From contig DYKD01000028.1 in assembly GCA_020722765.1 (NCBI GenBank), positions 1 to 34,159 on the forward strand: a stretch of DNA of 34,159 bases. The letters run 5' to 3'. The notes beneath the pieces are model-generated. The model did not search any database. It saw only the letters and a program-made list of their open reading frames with translations, and had not been told where the DNA came from. Origin of the DNA: Brevinema andersonii (lineage in GTDB: Bacteria > Spirochaetota > DYKD01). Position numbers and translations under genes: made by a program. The number at the start of each line of letters is the position of its first letter. The first letter of the stretch is position 1. This document shows, one piece after another, positions 1 to 8,327 of this stretch.

Positions 1-183
1 TGAAGAAAAAAACATCTTAATTTCTGATATAAAATCTAAAATTAATTTAATTTTGAATTGTTGGAATGATAAATTATAAGCTTCTCTCCGCCCACCCCAA
101 GAAAAAACAAGATGCCGCGCTACTCCGTCTAACAGCGGCCACACGTCAAGGTTTCGAGGGAAAAGATGAGGGCAAAACGCCTT

Positions 184-315
184 TCAATTTGTCGGTCCAA
201 CTGATCTGTCACAAACTGCGTGTAGCCGCACCCTGCACATCATGCAAGAAAACAATGGGATAAAACAAAATAGAAACATAGCAATCATCATGTATTTTAA
301 AGCTATTCTATTCAT
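184..315 (-). pseudogene. short lipoprotein-leader-like ORF, possibly a gene remnant
   Basis: The ATG at 315 is preceded by a good ribosome binding site (GAGGTG, about 5 bases upstream). It opens a 43-codon frame that stops at 184-186. The first 24 residues look like a lipoprotein signal peptide: a positive residue near the N-terminus, a hydrophobic stretch (MIAMFLFCFIPLFS), then Cys24. The following residues have no lipoprotein-like character. A second minus-strand frame (239 to 129) reads CAGCGYTQFVTDQLDRQIER and onward, which resembles the mature start of a lipoprotein. This suggests that one frameshift separates leader and body. It could equally be a chance ORF in a repeat-rich region. 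No function can be assigned. Confidence 0.25.
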
Positions 316-336
316 TTAAACACCTCGCATATAAGA

Positions 337-404
337 GTTGATGGAAGATGGTAGATAGTGGATGGAAAGAGTTGATGGTGGATGGTTTATAGTGGGTGGG
401 AAGA
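337..404. repeat. 2 x 34 bp imperfect tandem repeat
   Basis: Two adjacent 34-bp copies (337-370 and 371-404) each begin GTTGATGG and end AAGA. By eye 28 of 34 positions are identical. Inside each copy a GATGG/GTGGATGG word recurs, so this looks like a decayed purine-rich minisatellite. It lies in non-coding DNA beyond the 3' end of the operon. No role is apparent. Confidence 0.7.
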
Positions 405-426
405 GAAGAATGTATTCTCTTGGTAT

Positions 427-557
427 CCGGGGCGTTGCCCCGGTGAGAGGGGAAGCGAGGATCAATTTTGCGGTCACTGAGCTTGAGCTTTGCGCTTTAC
501 CCACAATGTCGAAGTGACGCAAAATTAGCCGAGCGGGGGGAGAGACTTCTCCCCCGG
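427..557. repeat. REP-like cluster of three hairpins
   Basis: Three inverted repeats sit back to back. The first is a perfect 7-bp stem with a 3-base loop (427-433 with 437-443, CCGGGGC/GCCCCGG). The second is a 14-bp stem with one bulged G (464-478 with 513-526). The third is an 8-bp stem with a 4-base loop (536-543 with 548-555, GGGGGAGA/TCTCCCCC). The ends of the second stem's loop region read CACTGAGCTTG and GTCGAAGTG, which I recall as the two halves of a short palindromic repeat common in bacterial intergenic DNA. Here they are separated by roughly 20 bases. Neither orientation ends in a proper T-run, so a repetitive palindromic element or transcript-end stabiliser is more likely than a simple terminator. 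Confidence 0.55.
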
Positions 558-613
558 AAAAACTGGATCAGATTGATGATAATTGTTGACAAGGGACAAA
601 GACCGTTTTTTAC

Positions 614-2596
614 TCAAACCCCGTTCAAGACAAGTATCTGCCCTGCTGCCATTTTAATCTTATAACTACGTTTTTGAAATATTGGAAGGGAAAACTTTGA
701 AGGATCGTCTAGAGAGGCGTTGTAAAAAACGGACCAGGATACTCGACCAGGATTTTTTGATGGGATCTTGAATCTCACCACTTTTGAAGAATAGAGATCT
801 GTATTGATCAAAAGAAGCAAGCAGCTTTTCCCTTTTAAGGAATAACAGGCTAAAACAGAGTGGTTCTTTTTACCTAAATCCAGATACTGACATGATTTGA
901 AAAAATCTTTCTGAACCAAAACCTTTCGTAGGGAAACAGCCTCCTGCATCTGTTGAAGCAGGGACTCATTTGGGACATTCCAATGCAAGGACGTATAATC
1001 GAAAAAAGCCAGCTTCCCATAGTTAAGATCATTTTTTTTCAACAGATCCACCCGGCTTTTCAGGCTATCAAGTCCCAGATTGAGAGGCTGGATCTCCTTC
1101 AATTCAAATCCTGAATTGATGAAGGGTATTGAGTTCGGCAAAAAATAATTGAGAATCGCAGAAAACCTGAGAAACCTTTCTTGCCCGTTCCTCTGCATGG
1201 CTCTTGGCGAATCCGGTATTTCAGAAGAAGCCAGAATCGGGATGGACAAAGCAGGTAAAGCCTTATAAAAAACATTATGAATATTTCCTTTTTCCCACCG
1301 AGGTTCATCAGCCCAAAGTGTTCCAATGATGGAATCATAACCTGCTTTTTTCGCTTTGAGAGAAGCTGCATTGTCAAGCTCTTCTGCGATGAGGAACGAA
1401 TTCTTATCAGCGGCTCTTGCATTTTTTATCATCATCTTTTCAAGCTCTCGCGGGAGAGCATGGCCCATATCTATACGCGCACCATCGACTCCGAACCTTT
1501 TCCTGTAAAAAGGGATGATACCAGAAATCATGTCCCATAAATCCTTATTAGGCATTTTGAATCTGGATCTGCTTGCCTTAATGACATCATAGAGCACATA
1601 AGGGGGTTGTTTTTCAGGAAGATATGGCTTTGCAGCAAGTGGATGGTCAAGATGAAGACGGAGGAATGTGACATCTTTCCAGATTGGCTGAGGGTCATTG
1701 ATCACATCAGAAAAGCCTGGCACAGTCGTTATTGCAAATGCATCTTCAATCAAAGGAAGAATGGATCCGGACTTCATACCCTTGCATTTTGCCTTTACTT
1801 GTAGCCATTTTTCAGGATCCAAGTGATTGGGTGCATAGGAAAATTTAGAGAGATGGGCTTTCACTTCAGGGGAAGCGTATATCCGTTTTGCAAATTTCTC
1901 ATGGAATGCGACAGGTTTCAAACCTGGAACTCTGGGAGGCTTGAAGTTTTTTTCTTCACTTTTCCTGATCCAATAGAACCAGTCCGGGTGGTCCAGAATC
2001 AGGGAACAATCCCTGCCTGCAGTCCTTGGAATAAAATCCAAAATAAGTCTCATGCCAAGCTTATGACAAGCTTCAACCAGAGCAGAGAACTGAAGATCCA
2101 TCTTCTGCTGTGAATATCCACCAGTCATAGGATCATAAAGGTCCTCATCCAACCTGAAAAAATCATTGACAGCGTAGGGAGAAGGAGCCACACCCTTCAT
2201 GATATACCTGCTTGGTTTTGTGACAGGCAGAAGATAAAGCATATTGACACCCATCTTCTTAAGAAAAGGTAGAAGCAAGATCATGCGGAGAAGGGTCCCA
2301 CTCTCTTTCAGTCCCCAACGGTTTTCAGGCAATAATCTACCATCTCCATCAAAATCCATGGCAGTTGTAGTACGGAGAAGCGAACCGTAAATGACAGGAT
2401 CAGGATCGAAAGATTCTTTGGCTGGAAGAATATGCTTCTGGATAAGATTGATAAGATGTCCATATAAATCATCCTTGATGTGACGACCTGAAGCGTCGTT
2501 CACAGGAAAATACCATGCTGATGGTATTGGAACAATCGTTTTCCTATAATTTCGTTTCAGCAAATCCAAAAGAAGATCAAGGGATCCCATATTCAT
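614..2596 (-). CDS. maltosyltransferase-like GH13 enzyme (maltodextrin maltosyltransferase type)
   Basis: This is a 660-residue GH13 alpha-amylase-superfamily protein without a signal peptide, so probably cytoplasmic. Region I reads LILDFIPRTAGRD instead of the usual D-x-x-x-N-H. The nucleophile motif is GARIDMGHALP (Asp376), the acid/base is in IAEELD (Glu405) and the third acid in SSEIPDSPR (Asp462). These motifs, together with YFLPNSIPFINSG and the GKLAFFD segment, match from memory the Thermotoga maritima maltosyltransferase (about 640 residues). That enzyme moves maltosyl units between alpha-1,4-glucan chains. The start overlaps the phosphorylase stop (ATGA), so the two are probably translationally coupled. 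A second in-frame ATG at 2590 has better ribosome-binding-site spacing and could be the real start. An alternative is another GH13 transferase related to GlgE, but the match to the maltosyltransferase is closer. Confidence 0.82.
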   Translation of the reverse strand: MNMGSLDLLLDLLKRNYRKTIVPIPSAWYFPVNDASGRHIKDDLYGHLINLIQKHILPAKESFDPDPVIYGSLLRTTTAMDFDGDGRLLPENRWGLKESGTLLRMILLLPFLKKMGVNMLYLLPVTKPSRYIMKGVAPSPYAVNDFFRLDEDLYDPMTGGYSQQKMDLQFSALVEACHKLGMRLILDFIPRTAGRDCSLILDHPDWFYWIRKSEEKNFKPPRVPGLKPVAFHEKFAKRIYASPEVKAHLSKFSYAPNHLDPEKWLQVKAKCKGMKSGSILPLIEDAFAITTVPGFSDVINDPQPIWKDVTFLRLHLDHPLAAKPYLPEKQPPYVLYDVIKASRSRFKMPNKDLWDMISGIIPFYRKRFGVDGARIDMGHALPRELEKMMIKNARAADKNSFLIAEELDNAASLKAKKAGYDSIIGTLWADEPRWEKGNIHNVFYKALPALSIPILASSEIPDSPRAMQRNGQERFLRFSAILNYFLPNSIPFINSGFELKEIQPLNLGLDSLKSRVDLLKKNDLNYGKLAFFDYTSLHWNVPNESLLQQMQEAVSLRKVLVQKDFFKSCQYLDLGKKNHSVLACYSLKGKSCLLLLINTDLYSSKVVRFKIPSKNPGRVSWSVFYNASLDDPSKFSLPIFQKRSYKIKMAAGQILVLNGV

Positions 2597-4659
2597 TTTC
2601 CAAGTTTTGAATAATACTTCCTATAATATTCATCGATCATCCTGTGGGTGTTATATACAGGGAGAAGTGAAAGGATAGAATTTTTCATCATCCCTACCCA
2701 CCCTTTGGGAAACCCCTCTTCCTGGGAGAAATAGAGAGGAACCACTTTTCTGAGGAGTATATCGAACAGGCTTCTGTTATCCTTTCCATCACGCACATCA
2801 ACTGACAATCTGACATTAGCACCTGGAACAGCCCAACCATTCTTGCCATTGAATCCTTCAGGCCACCACCCATCCATGATACTGCAGTTGAGGACACCGT
2901 TGATGGCTGCTTTTTGTCCGCTTGTACCTGAGGCTTCATAAGGCCGTACTGGATTATTCACCCAGACATCGACACCTTGGACAAGATATTTTGCAATATC
3001 AATATTGTAACCTTCCAACAATATGATTTTTCCCAAGTATTTAGGTTTCAAGCTGTACTCATATATTTTTCTGACCAAAGCCTGACCGTCCGTATCTTTG
3101 GGATGCGCTTTTCCTGCGAAAATAATCTGGACAGGTCTCTGCTCATCCAGAAGGAGCTTATCGAGAGTAGCTTCATCATGGAAGAGAAGAGTCGCACGTT
3201 TATAGGTTGCAAATCTGCGTGCAAAACCAAGCGTCAATTTTTCAGGGGAAAGACCATCCAACATCCTGGAAATGATGGCTGGGGAAACCTTATTTCGCGA
3301 ATAGTAGGAAGCCACGTTCTCCTTGACAAGCTTGAGGAGACGTTCTTTAAGCGCAAAATGCACATCCCATAAAGTCCTTCCATCAATATTGGAAAGTTTG
3401 CGGGGGAGTCCTGGCTTATAAGCTTTCTGCTTCCAGTCCCAGGCAACAGATGTGAAGAGAGAATCCAGTTCTGGAGCAATCCAAGTGGGGTGATGGATTC
3501 CATTTGTGACATAACCGATAGGCCTGTTATTCCACATCTTTTTTGATACGATCATATTCAGTTTGCTGACACCGTTGGCGAACTGGGAATATTTGATTGA
3601 AAATATCGTCATGTTGAAACTTTCAGGATCCGCTTCCGGTTTGAACCTGGAGAGGTTAAGGAAAGACTGGATATCCAACCCTGTGTTTTTCAGGAAAGGC
3701 GCCAAGAAATCATGAATAACATCCTTCTTAAAAACTTCCAATCCTTCCTTCACAGGAGTGTGTGTTGTGAAAAGAACTTTCGATTTATTCTTGAGAAGGT
3801 TTTCCTCTATTGTCCCACCTTCCACTTTCATCATATCAGCAGAGTGTTGAAGGAGAAGCAATGAGGCATGTCCTTCATTGATATGCCAGGCCATGGGAGA
3901 GATTCCGAGTGCCTTAAAAATCTTCACACCTCCCATTCCCAGTATGATTTCTTGGGCCAAGCGGATCCATCTTCGTTCACCTTCATCATAAAGACGCGAA
4001 CAGATTTTCCTATATTCAGGGATATTTTTTTTCATATCCGTATCCAAAAGAAAAATCTTGACCCGCCCCACATTGAGCTGCCATACCTGGACATAACAGG
4101 TCCCTTTAGGGAAAGGGAATTCCAGAACAAGCGGCTTCCCGCTCTTATGACATACCTGTTCAACAGGAAAATCTTCTGGTTTGTTCGGGAAATAGTCGGC
4201 AACCTGATTTCCCTCCTTGTTGATAGACTGTTCAAAATAACCTTCCCTATAGAAAAGCCCGACTCCTGTCAGATTCATGTTTATATCCGATGCAGACTTG
4301 AAATGATCGCCTGAAAGGATACCCAACCCGCCGGAATAGATGGGAACAGATTCATGGATGCCATATTCTGCTGAGAAATAGGCGATAGGGCCGACAGGAT
4401 ATTCAGAACTGGTATCTGCCATATATGACTTGAAATCTGAACAGATTGTTTCAGATTCTTTTTCCCATGCAGGATTATCCTTGAAAAGTTGCATCATTTT
4501 TTTCTGACCTATTTTACGAAGATAGACAATCGGATTATGGTGGCTTGTCTCCCACAGTTGGATATCCATATCAGCCAGCAGACGGGAGAGCCGTCCATCC
4601 CAGGACCACCAAAGATTTCTGACCAAAACGGAAAGTGTTTCAAAAATATTCTTCTTCAT
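2593..4659 (-). CDS. glgP: alpha-glucan (glycogen/maltodextrin) phosphorylase, GT35
   Basis: This 688-residue cytoplasmic enzyme releases glucose 1-phosphate from alpha-1,4-glucan ends using phosphate and pyridoxal phosphate. The N-terminus carries NLWWSWD (about residues 15-21), typical of the short alpha-glucan phosphorylase type with a DUF3417-like start. AYFSAEYGIHESVPIYSGGL follows near residue 95. The cofactor region EASGTSGQKAA places the PLP lysine at Lys583, followed by the conserved DGWWPEG. The length fits the short bacterial/thermophile branch rather than the longer E. coli MalP/GlgP type. AGGAG lies about 9 bases before the ATG. A 48-bp gap separates it from the CBM lipoprotein gene upstream, the longest gap in the chain, but I see no clear terminator or promoter there. 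It supplies the phosphorolytic end of the pathway. Confidence 0.95.
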   Translation of the reverse strand: MKKNIFETLSVLVRNLWWSWDGRLSRLLADMDIQLWETSHHNPIVYLRKIGQKKMMQLFKDNPAWEKESETICSDFKSYMADTSSEYPVGPIAYFSAEYGIHESVPIYSGGLGILSGDHFKSASDINMNLTGVGLFYREGYFEQSINKEGNQVADYFPNKPEDFPVEQVCHKSGKPLVLEFPFPKGTCYVQVWQLNVGRVKIFLLDTDMKKNIPEYRKICSRLYDEGERRWIRLAQEIILGMGGVKIFKALGISPMAWHINEGHASLLLLQHSADMMKVEGGTIEENLLKNKSKVLFTTHTPVKEGLEVFKKDVIHDFLAPFLKNTGLDIQSFLNLSRFKPEADPESFNMTIFSIKYSQFANGVSKLNMIVSKKMWNNRPIGYVTNGIHHPTWIAPELDSLFTSVAWDWKQKAYKPGLPRKLSNIDGRTLWDVHFALKERLLKLVKENVASYYSRNKVSPAIISRMLDGLSPEKLTLGFARRFATYKRATLLFHDEATLDKLLLDEQRPVQIIFAGKAHPKDTDGQALVRKIYEYSLKPKYLGKIILLEGYNIDIAKYLVQGVDVWVNNPVRPYEASGTSGQKAAINGVLNCSIMDGWWPEGFNGKNGWAVPGANVRLSVDVRDGKDNRSLFDILLRKVVPLYFSQEEGFPKGWVGMMKNSILSLLPVYNTHRMIDEYYRKYYSKLGK

Positions 4660-4707
4660 GACATAACACTCCTGATAAAAATATAGTAAAACATCAAAAA
4701 ATTTGCA

Positions 4708-6267
4708 TCAAGGACCAGCGTAATAATCCGACACCGCGGAGAGGGATGTAGTAACAGTGACGGTCCTGTTTTCCACATTCACCTCCGCATAATCACCATC
4801 AACAAAATATTTATACTGATATGAGCCAATGGAAAGCGGGACTGTAAGAGCATATTTATAATTTGTCACAGGATCCTGTTGCAACTGATAGGAATAATCG
4901 AGAGACCAACTGTTGAAATCACCCCGTAGATGAATGGACGTATCGACCTTTCCCTCAAGGTCATAATAATTGAAAGTCACATTTCGAGGTCCCTGATAGT
5001 AATCCTGTATTGTTGCTGTCGTCTCTTCCACAAGGATGGACCTGTTATCCTGGTTCAAGAGATTCCAGTCATTTGATGTGAAATATTTATATGAGTAGGA
5101 ATTTCCAGCGCTCACATTCACAGAAGTCCAAAACCTTCTCTCAGCACCCTCTGGTCCATTCATCAAGTTCGCATCACTCCACCCATTGAAATCTCCTTTG
5201 AGATAGAGATTCCCGGAAACTTTCCCTTCAGTATCAAAATACTCGAACACTACGGATTTCGTAGTAGCTGTATAGTCATTCCTTTCAAGCGCAGCGCCAT
5301 AGGTGACTGTCACACTCCTGTTATCAACATTGAGGAGGTTCCAATCACTTCCTGTATAGTATTTGTAAGTGTAGGTGCCCTCTTTTATCAGTTTCGTGAA
5401 GGAATATTTCCGTTCTGTGCCTGAGGGGCCGCTCATCACATCATTCACACTCCAACCATTGAAATCCCCGCGCAGATAGACCGGACCAGTGACTTTGTTG
5501 GCAGTATCATAATAGTTGAATGTAACTGAGACAGGAGGATAAAGAGTGATAGTCCTGACAGTTGGCGCTGATGAGAGCAGAAAAAAAGATTCAGACTTGA
5601 CATACCCATTATCCGAGTATGCATCCTCATCCACGGCCCAGACATATTGCCTGCCCAGATCCATAGACAGGCTGATCTGACAAGCCCAAATCCCATCTCC
5701 TGAAAGAAGGTCATCATGCAAGCCATCATCAAAGAGAGGAAGCCGCACACCACCATTCCACGTAGGATCATAGTCACCGAAAGCGTCCCAGGAGCCTGTG
5801 ATGTACAAGACTGAAAAAGAGGTCCCTACAGCACTGGCATCAACACGGAATGTTACAAGGGACTGGCTATAGTTTATACCTGTCACTTTGAACGAGGATT
5901 GGAATCCCGATTCCATCCTGTTTCCTTTCATATCTTCTACTGTATCAGCAACAGTCAACCAGAACCGTTGTCCTTCTGGAAGATTCCCTGAAGGAGTGAG
6001 AACACATCTGTTCCCTTCCACTTTCATAGAGTAAGAGACAGCAGGAGAGATAGAAATGGAAGATGCCAGGGTTGACAGATCAACAACTTCTGAAAAAGTG
6101 ACTGTGATTGTAGAACTTTTCTGGACTCCGATTTGGTTATTTGTAGGTGAGACAGAGACCACTTTGGGAGAAGAGATATCAACAAAGGAGGAAAGAGGAT
6201 TCCTATCACTACAAGAAAAGATAAAAAAGAGAAGCATAAATGGGAATATGAACTTTAATGTACGCAT
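4708..6267 (-). CDS. multi-CBM surface lipoprotein (Big_5-like domain plus tandem CBM48-like repeats)
   Basis: The protein has 519 residues. The start is the ATG at 6267, which has AGAGGTGA about 5 bases upstream; a longer frame beginning with TTG at 6282 lacks such a site. The signal peptide ends in FIFSC with Cys19, so this is a lipoprotein. Residues about 31-130 form an Ig-like Big_5-type domain (PKVVSVSPTNN, ITVTFSEVV). Residues 137-243 are a CBM/E-set-like unit (YITGSWDAFGDYDP). Three tandem 85-92-residue repeats follow (about 246-335, 338-426, 428-519), each with a GDFNGWS/GDFNSWS core and Y-x-Y-K-Y, as in CBM48/glycogen-binding modules. No catalytic domain is visible. The likely role is tethering starch or glycogen at the outer membrane, analogous to SusE/SusF but not homologous by any motif I can see. 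Eleven bases separate it from the previous gene. Confidence 0.8.
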   Translation of the reverse strand: MRTLKFIFPFMLLFFIFSCSDRNPLSSFVDISSPKVVSVSPTNNQIGVQKSSTITVTFSEVVDLSTLASSISISPAVSYSMKVEGNRCVLTPSGNLPEGQRFWLTVADTVEDMKGNRMESGFQSSFKVTGINYSQSLVTFRVDASAVGTSFSVLYITGSWDAFGDYDPTWNGGVRLPLFDDGLHDDLLSGDGIWACQISLSMDLGRQYVWAVDEDAYSDNGYVKSESFFLLSSAPTVRTITLYPPVSVTFNYYDTANKVTGPVYLRGDFNGWSVNDVMSGPSGTERKYSFTKLIKEGTYTYKYYTGSDWNLLNVDNRSVTVTYGAALERNDYTATTKSVVFEYFDTEGKVSGNLYLKGDFNGWSDANLMNGPEGAERRFWTSVNVSAGNSYSYKYFTSNDWNLLNQDNRSILVEETTATIQDYYQGPRNVTFNYYDLEGKVDTSIHLRGDFNSWSLDYSYQLQQDPVTNYKYALTVPLSIGSYQYKYFVDGDYAEVNVENRTVTVTTSLSAVSDYYAGP

Positions 6268-6278
6268 AATTTCACCTC

Positions 6279-7403
6279 TCAATATCTTACCAGGAGCATG
6301 CCACTGACAGCTTTGCCAGCAGCTTTGACCTGATAGATATAAACACCCGATTTTACGAACTGATATTGGTCATCCCTACCATCCCAGGAATTGGAATCAA
6401 GCCGGCGCACTAACCTGCCAACTTGATTGTAAATGTTGATTTCAAAAATGGAAGCCGGATCCTTCAGACCGAAGACACATATTTCACCTGCTAGAGGCGA
6501 GAAAGAAGGATGTGAAACAGACTGCAAAATGGATTGTGGCTTATCAAGTGAAGCGGATGGTTCTGAAGTGATGGCAAAAAGACCAAGATGGGAAACCTGT
6601 GCTGATACAAAATCCGATCCTGTATCTATGGACGATCCTATCTCATGCCATTTGAGACCATCATACCAGAAGAGATGGAGTGAATTCTCGTTGATTGATG
6701 TCCCATCAACTATGCCGTCATTGTTTTCGTCGAAATATTTCAGTTTCAAAGAAGCATTCTCATTGAATGCCAGACTGACAGCCTTCCCATCCTTTGAAGT
6801 ACCATAAAAATCGTAGACTTCTACAAACTGTGTTCCTGCCGGAGGAACAAGTCCATAAGGTGCAGCTCCTCTGTTCAGGATATTCACGTTCACATCTTCT
6901 GAAAGAAGATTCGCCTGGAAAACAATTCCAGTGAACGAATTATCATTAGGATTATCATCTGGCAATTCCAGCTTTCCTCCCTGCTTCGTCAAAACACCGC
7001 TTATCAAGGGACTGACGATACAGGAGAATGTTTTTGTGGAAGTATCAGGTCTCTCAGGAAGCCAGTAATAATTTCCGAAATTATCACGCACCTGTATGAA
7101 ATATTCATAGACCGAATTCACAGAAGCCAATGTCTGCAACTCAGCCGAAAAAGAGGTGTTGCTACTGTTGGAAACCATAGAAAGACCAGAAAAATACTGA
7201 TCACCTGAATACCTATACATCAATGTGACTGAGGAGACAGAGCAGGATTGAGTGACAAGGGAAACAGACAAAGTCATATCTTTGCCAGGATATCCGAATT
7301 TCGAAAGTGGCAGGTGAAGTATAGCCACGTTTGTTACAGCAGGAAGAGCACTGGCTAAAATAAGGGAAAAGAACAGGATGTAAATAGGAAATTTTAAGCG
7401 CAT
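6279..7403 (-). CDS. secreted protein with FlgD/type-IX-like C-terminal module
   Basis: This is a 374-residue exported protein. A signal peptide (MRLKFPIYILFFSLILASA) is followed by an Ig/E-set-like region (about 25-130). The middle segment contains an acidic DENNDGIVDGT loop resembling a calcium-binding type-3 repeat, then a WYDGLKWHEIG stretch. The last 80 or so residues (IFEINIYNQVGRLVRRLD, SWDGRDD, SGVYIYQVKA) have the fold signature of FlgD Ig-like and type IX sorting C-terminal domains. The same middle-plus-tail combination occurs in the 994-residue protein at 8328-11312. The start is one base after the stop of the PorV-like gene, with GAGG 7 bases before the ATG. There is no catalytic motif, so a structural or adhesive surface protein is my inference. 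Confidence 0.72.
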   Translation of the reverse strand: MRLKFPIYILFFSLILASALPAVTNVAILHLPLSKFGYPGKDMTLSVSLVTQSCSVSSVTLMYRYSGDQYFSGLSMVSNSSNTSFSAELQTLASVNSVYEYFIQVRDNFGNYYWLPERPDTSTKTFSCIVSPLISGVLTKQGGKLELPDDNPNDNSFTGIVFQANLLSEDVNVNILNRGAAPYGLVPPAGTQFVEVYDFYGTSKDGKAVSLAFNENASLKLKYFDENNDGIVDGTSINENSLHLFWYDGLKWHEIGSSIDTGSDFVSAQVSHLGLFAITSEPSASLDKPQSILQSVSHPSFSPLAGEICVFGLKDPASIFEINIYNQVGRLVRRLDSNSWDGRDDQYQFVKSGVYIYQVKAAGKAVSGMLLVRY

Positions 7404-7404
7404 A

Positions 7405-8322
7405 TCAGAACCTCATTCCTAAGGATATCCCATGACTTAATCCGAGTTTGGAATAGAGACTTCCGGAATAATCGACCTTGAAATTCAGCCAAAGGATGCC
7501 TGCACCAAAAGTGAACAGACTTGAACTTGGGCCTGTCAAATCCAAAAGGTAACCGACCCTTATGATTCCAACAGAGAAAAAAGATGTTTCCAAACCGGAC
7601 ATCATGGAAAACCCACCTGAAAAATCCTGGCGTCCGTCCAGAGCCCATCTGAAAGTGATGTTCTGAAACAAAGTATCAGAATCAACAAGAAAACCTGTTT
7701 GAACCTGGGATGGAAGGGATTCTTTTACAGTGGAAAGCTGCAAAGGGAGTCCAAGATGGCTTACAGAAACACCAAGGGAGACGAACCGCCATGAGGAAGG
7801 GACAATACGAAGTCCGGAATCCACAGAAACAGTGGATGCAGAAAAATCCCCGATATTTTCCGTGATGAACCTTGCATTCACACCAAAAGAAAATCCGGGG
7901 GAAAGCATGACAGAGCAGGAAGAAAGAAGAAACGCATCATAGAAAGAGAATGAACCAAGGTCAATATAACCGGACGGATTGACAGCTTCTTCAGTATGAC
8001 GGAGATCAGCAGTATGAAGAAGGCCGAACGCAGCGCCAAGAACAAAGGAAGGATGAGGTCTGAAAGCTAAGGCCAAATTCTCGTATCTCACCTGCTGGAT
8101 AAATTCAAGATGGTGGATGGACAACTCGAATTGGTCCACCTCTGTCAGGCCTGCTGGATTATTGAAAAGCGAATCCACTCCGCCTTTGGCAACTCCTGCT
8201 CCAGCAAGAGCTGAAGATTCCGCACCTATAGGAATCTGCAGGAAAGGAAGGGCAACAAAGCTTGTAGAATCCGCTGAAAGGAACCGGCACAAGATGAAAA
8301 TCATGAGGATCATTTTTTTCAT
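7405..8322 (-). CDS. PorV/UPF0164-like outer-membrane beta-barrel protein
   Basis: The protein has 305 residues if started at the ATG at 8322, which has AAGGTGA about 5 bases upstream; the frame also allows GTG at 8331. The signal peptide ends near LSADS. The mature N-terminus carries the PorV-family style pattern: AESSALAGAGVAKGGVDSLF followed by NNPAGL. Alternating amphipathic strands follow and the protein ends in GMRF, a terminal aromatic typical of BAM substrates. In type IX secretion PorV is an outer-membrane shuttle for cargo with a C-terminal sorting domain, and this gene lies between two genes encoding such tails (8328-11312 and 6279-7403). An escort or anchoring role is therefore inferred. 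A FadL-like transporter is the main alternative. Confidence 0.72.
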   Translation of the reverse strand: MKKMILMIFILCRFLSADSTSFVALPFLQIPIGAESSALAGAGVAKGGVDSLFNNPAGLTEVDQFELSIHHLEFIQQVRYENLALAFRPHPSFVLGAAFGLLHTADLRHTEEAVNPSGYIDLGSFSFYDAFLLSSCSVMLSPGFSFGVNARFITENIGDFSASTVSVDSGLRIVPSSWRFVSLGVSVSHLGLPLQLSTVKESLPSQVQTGFLVDSDTLFQNITFRWALDGRQDFSGGFSMMSGLETSFFSVGIIRVGYLLDLTGPSSSLFTFGAGILWLNFKVDYSGSLYSKLGLSHGISLGMRF

Positions 8323-8327
8323 TCTGA

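Larger units (their letters stand above)
1..613. other. non-coding region downstream of the operon
   Basis: No intact conserved gene is recognisable here on either strand. The stretch contains an AT-rich palindrome at 38-54 (7-bp arms, 3-base centre), a short lipoprotein-leader-like ORF at 184-315 on the minus strand, a 2 x 34 bp tandem repeat at 337-404, and a cluster of three hairpins at 427-557. Base composition switches abruptly between AT-rich and GC-rich patches, unlike the evenly composed coding region to the right. I see no hairpin followed by a T-run that would be a standard terminator for the operon ending at 614. An open frame on the plus strand (66-263) has no recognisable features and no convincing ribosome binding site. 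Confidence 0.7.

Noticed and set aside
66-263. 65-codon open frame on the plus strand near the left edge
   Set aside because: No convincing ribosome binding site, domain or hydrophobic pattern, and it overlaps the minus-strand lipoprotein-like leader.
337-404. CRISPR-like array
   Set aside because: The two 34-bp units are directly adjacent with no spacers and no cas genes are present.
4660-4707. Separate promoter or terminator before the phosphorylase gene
   Set aside because: AT-rich, but no -35/-10 pair with proper spacing and no hairpin plus T-run could be found.
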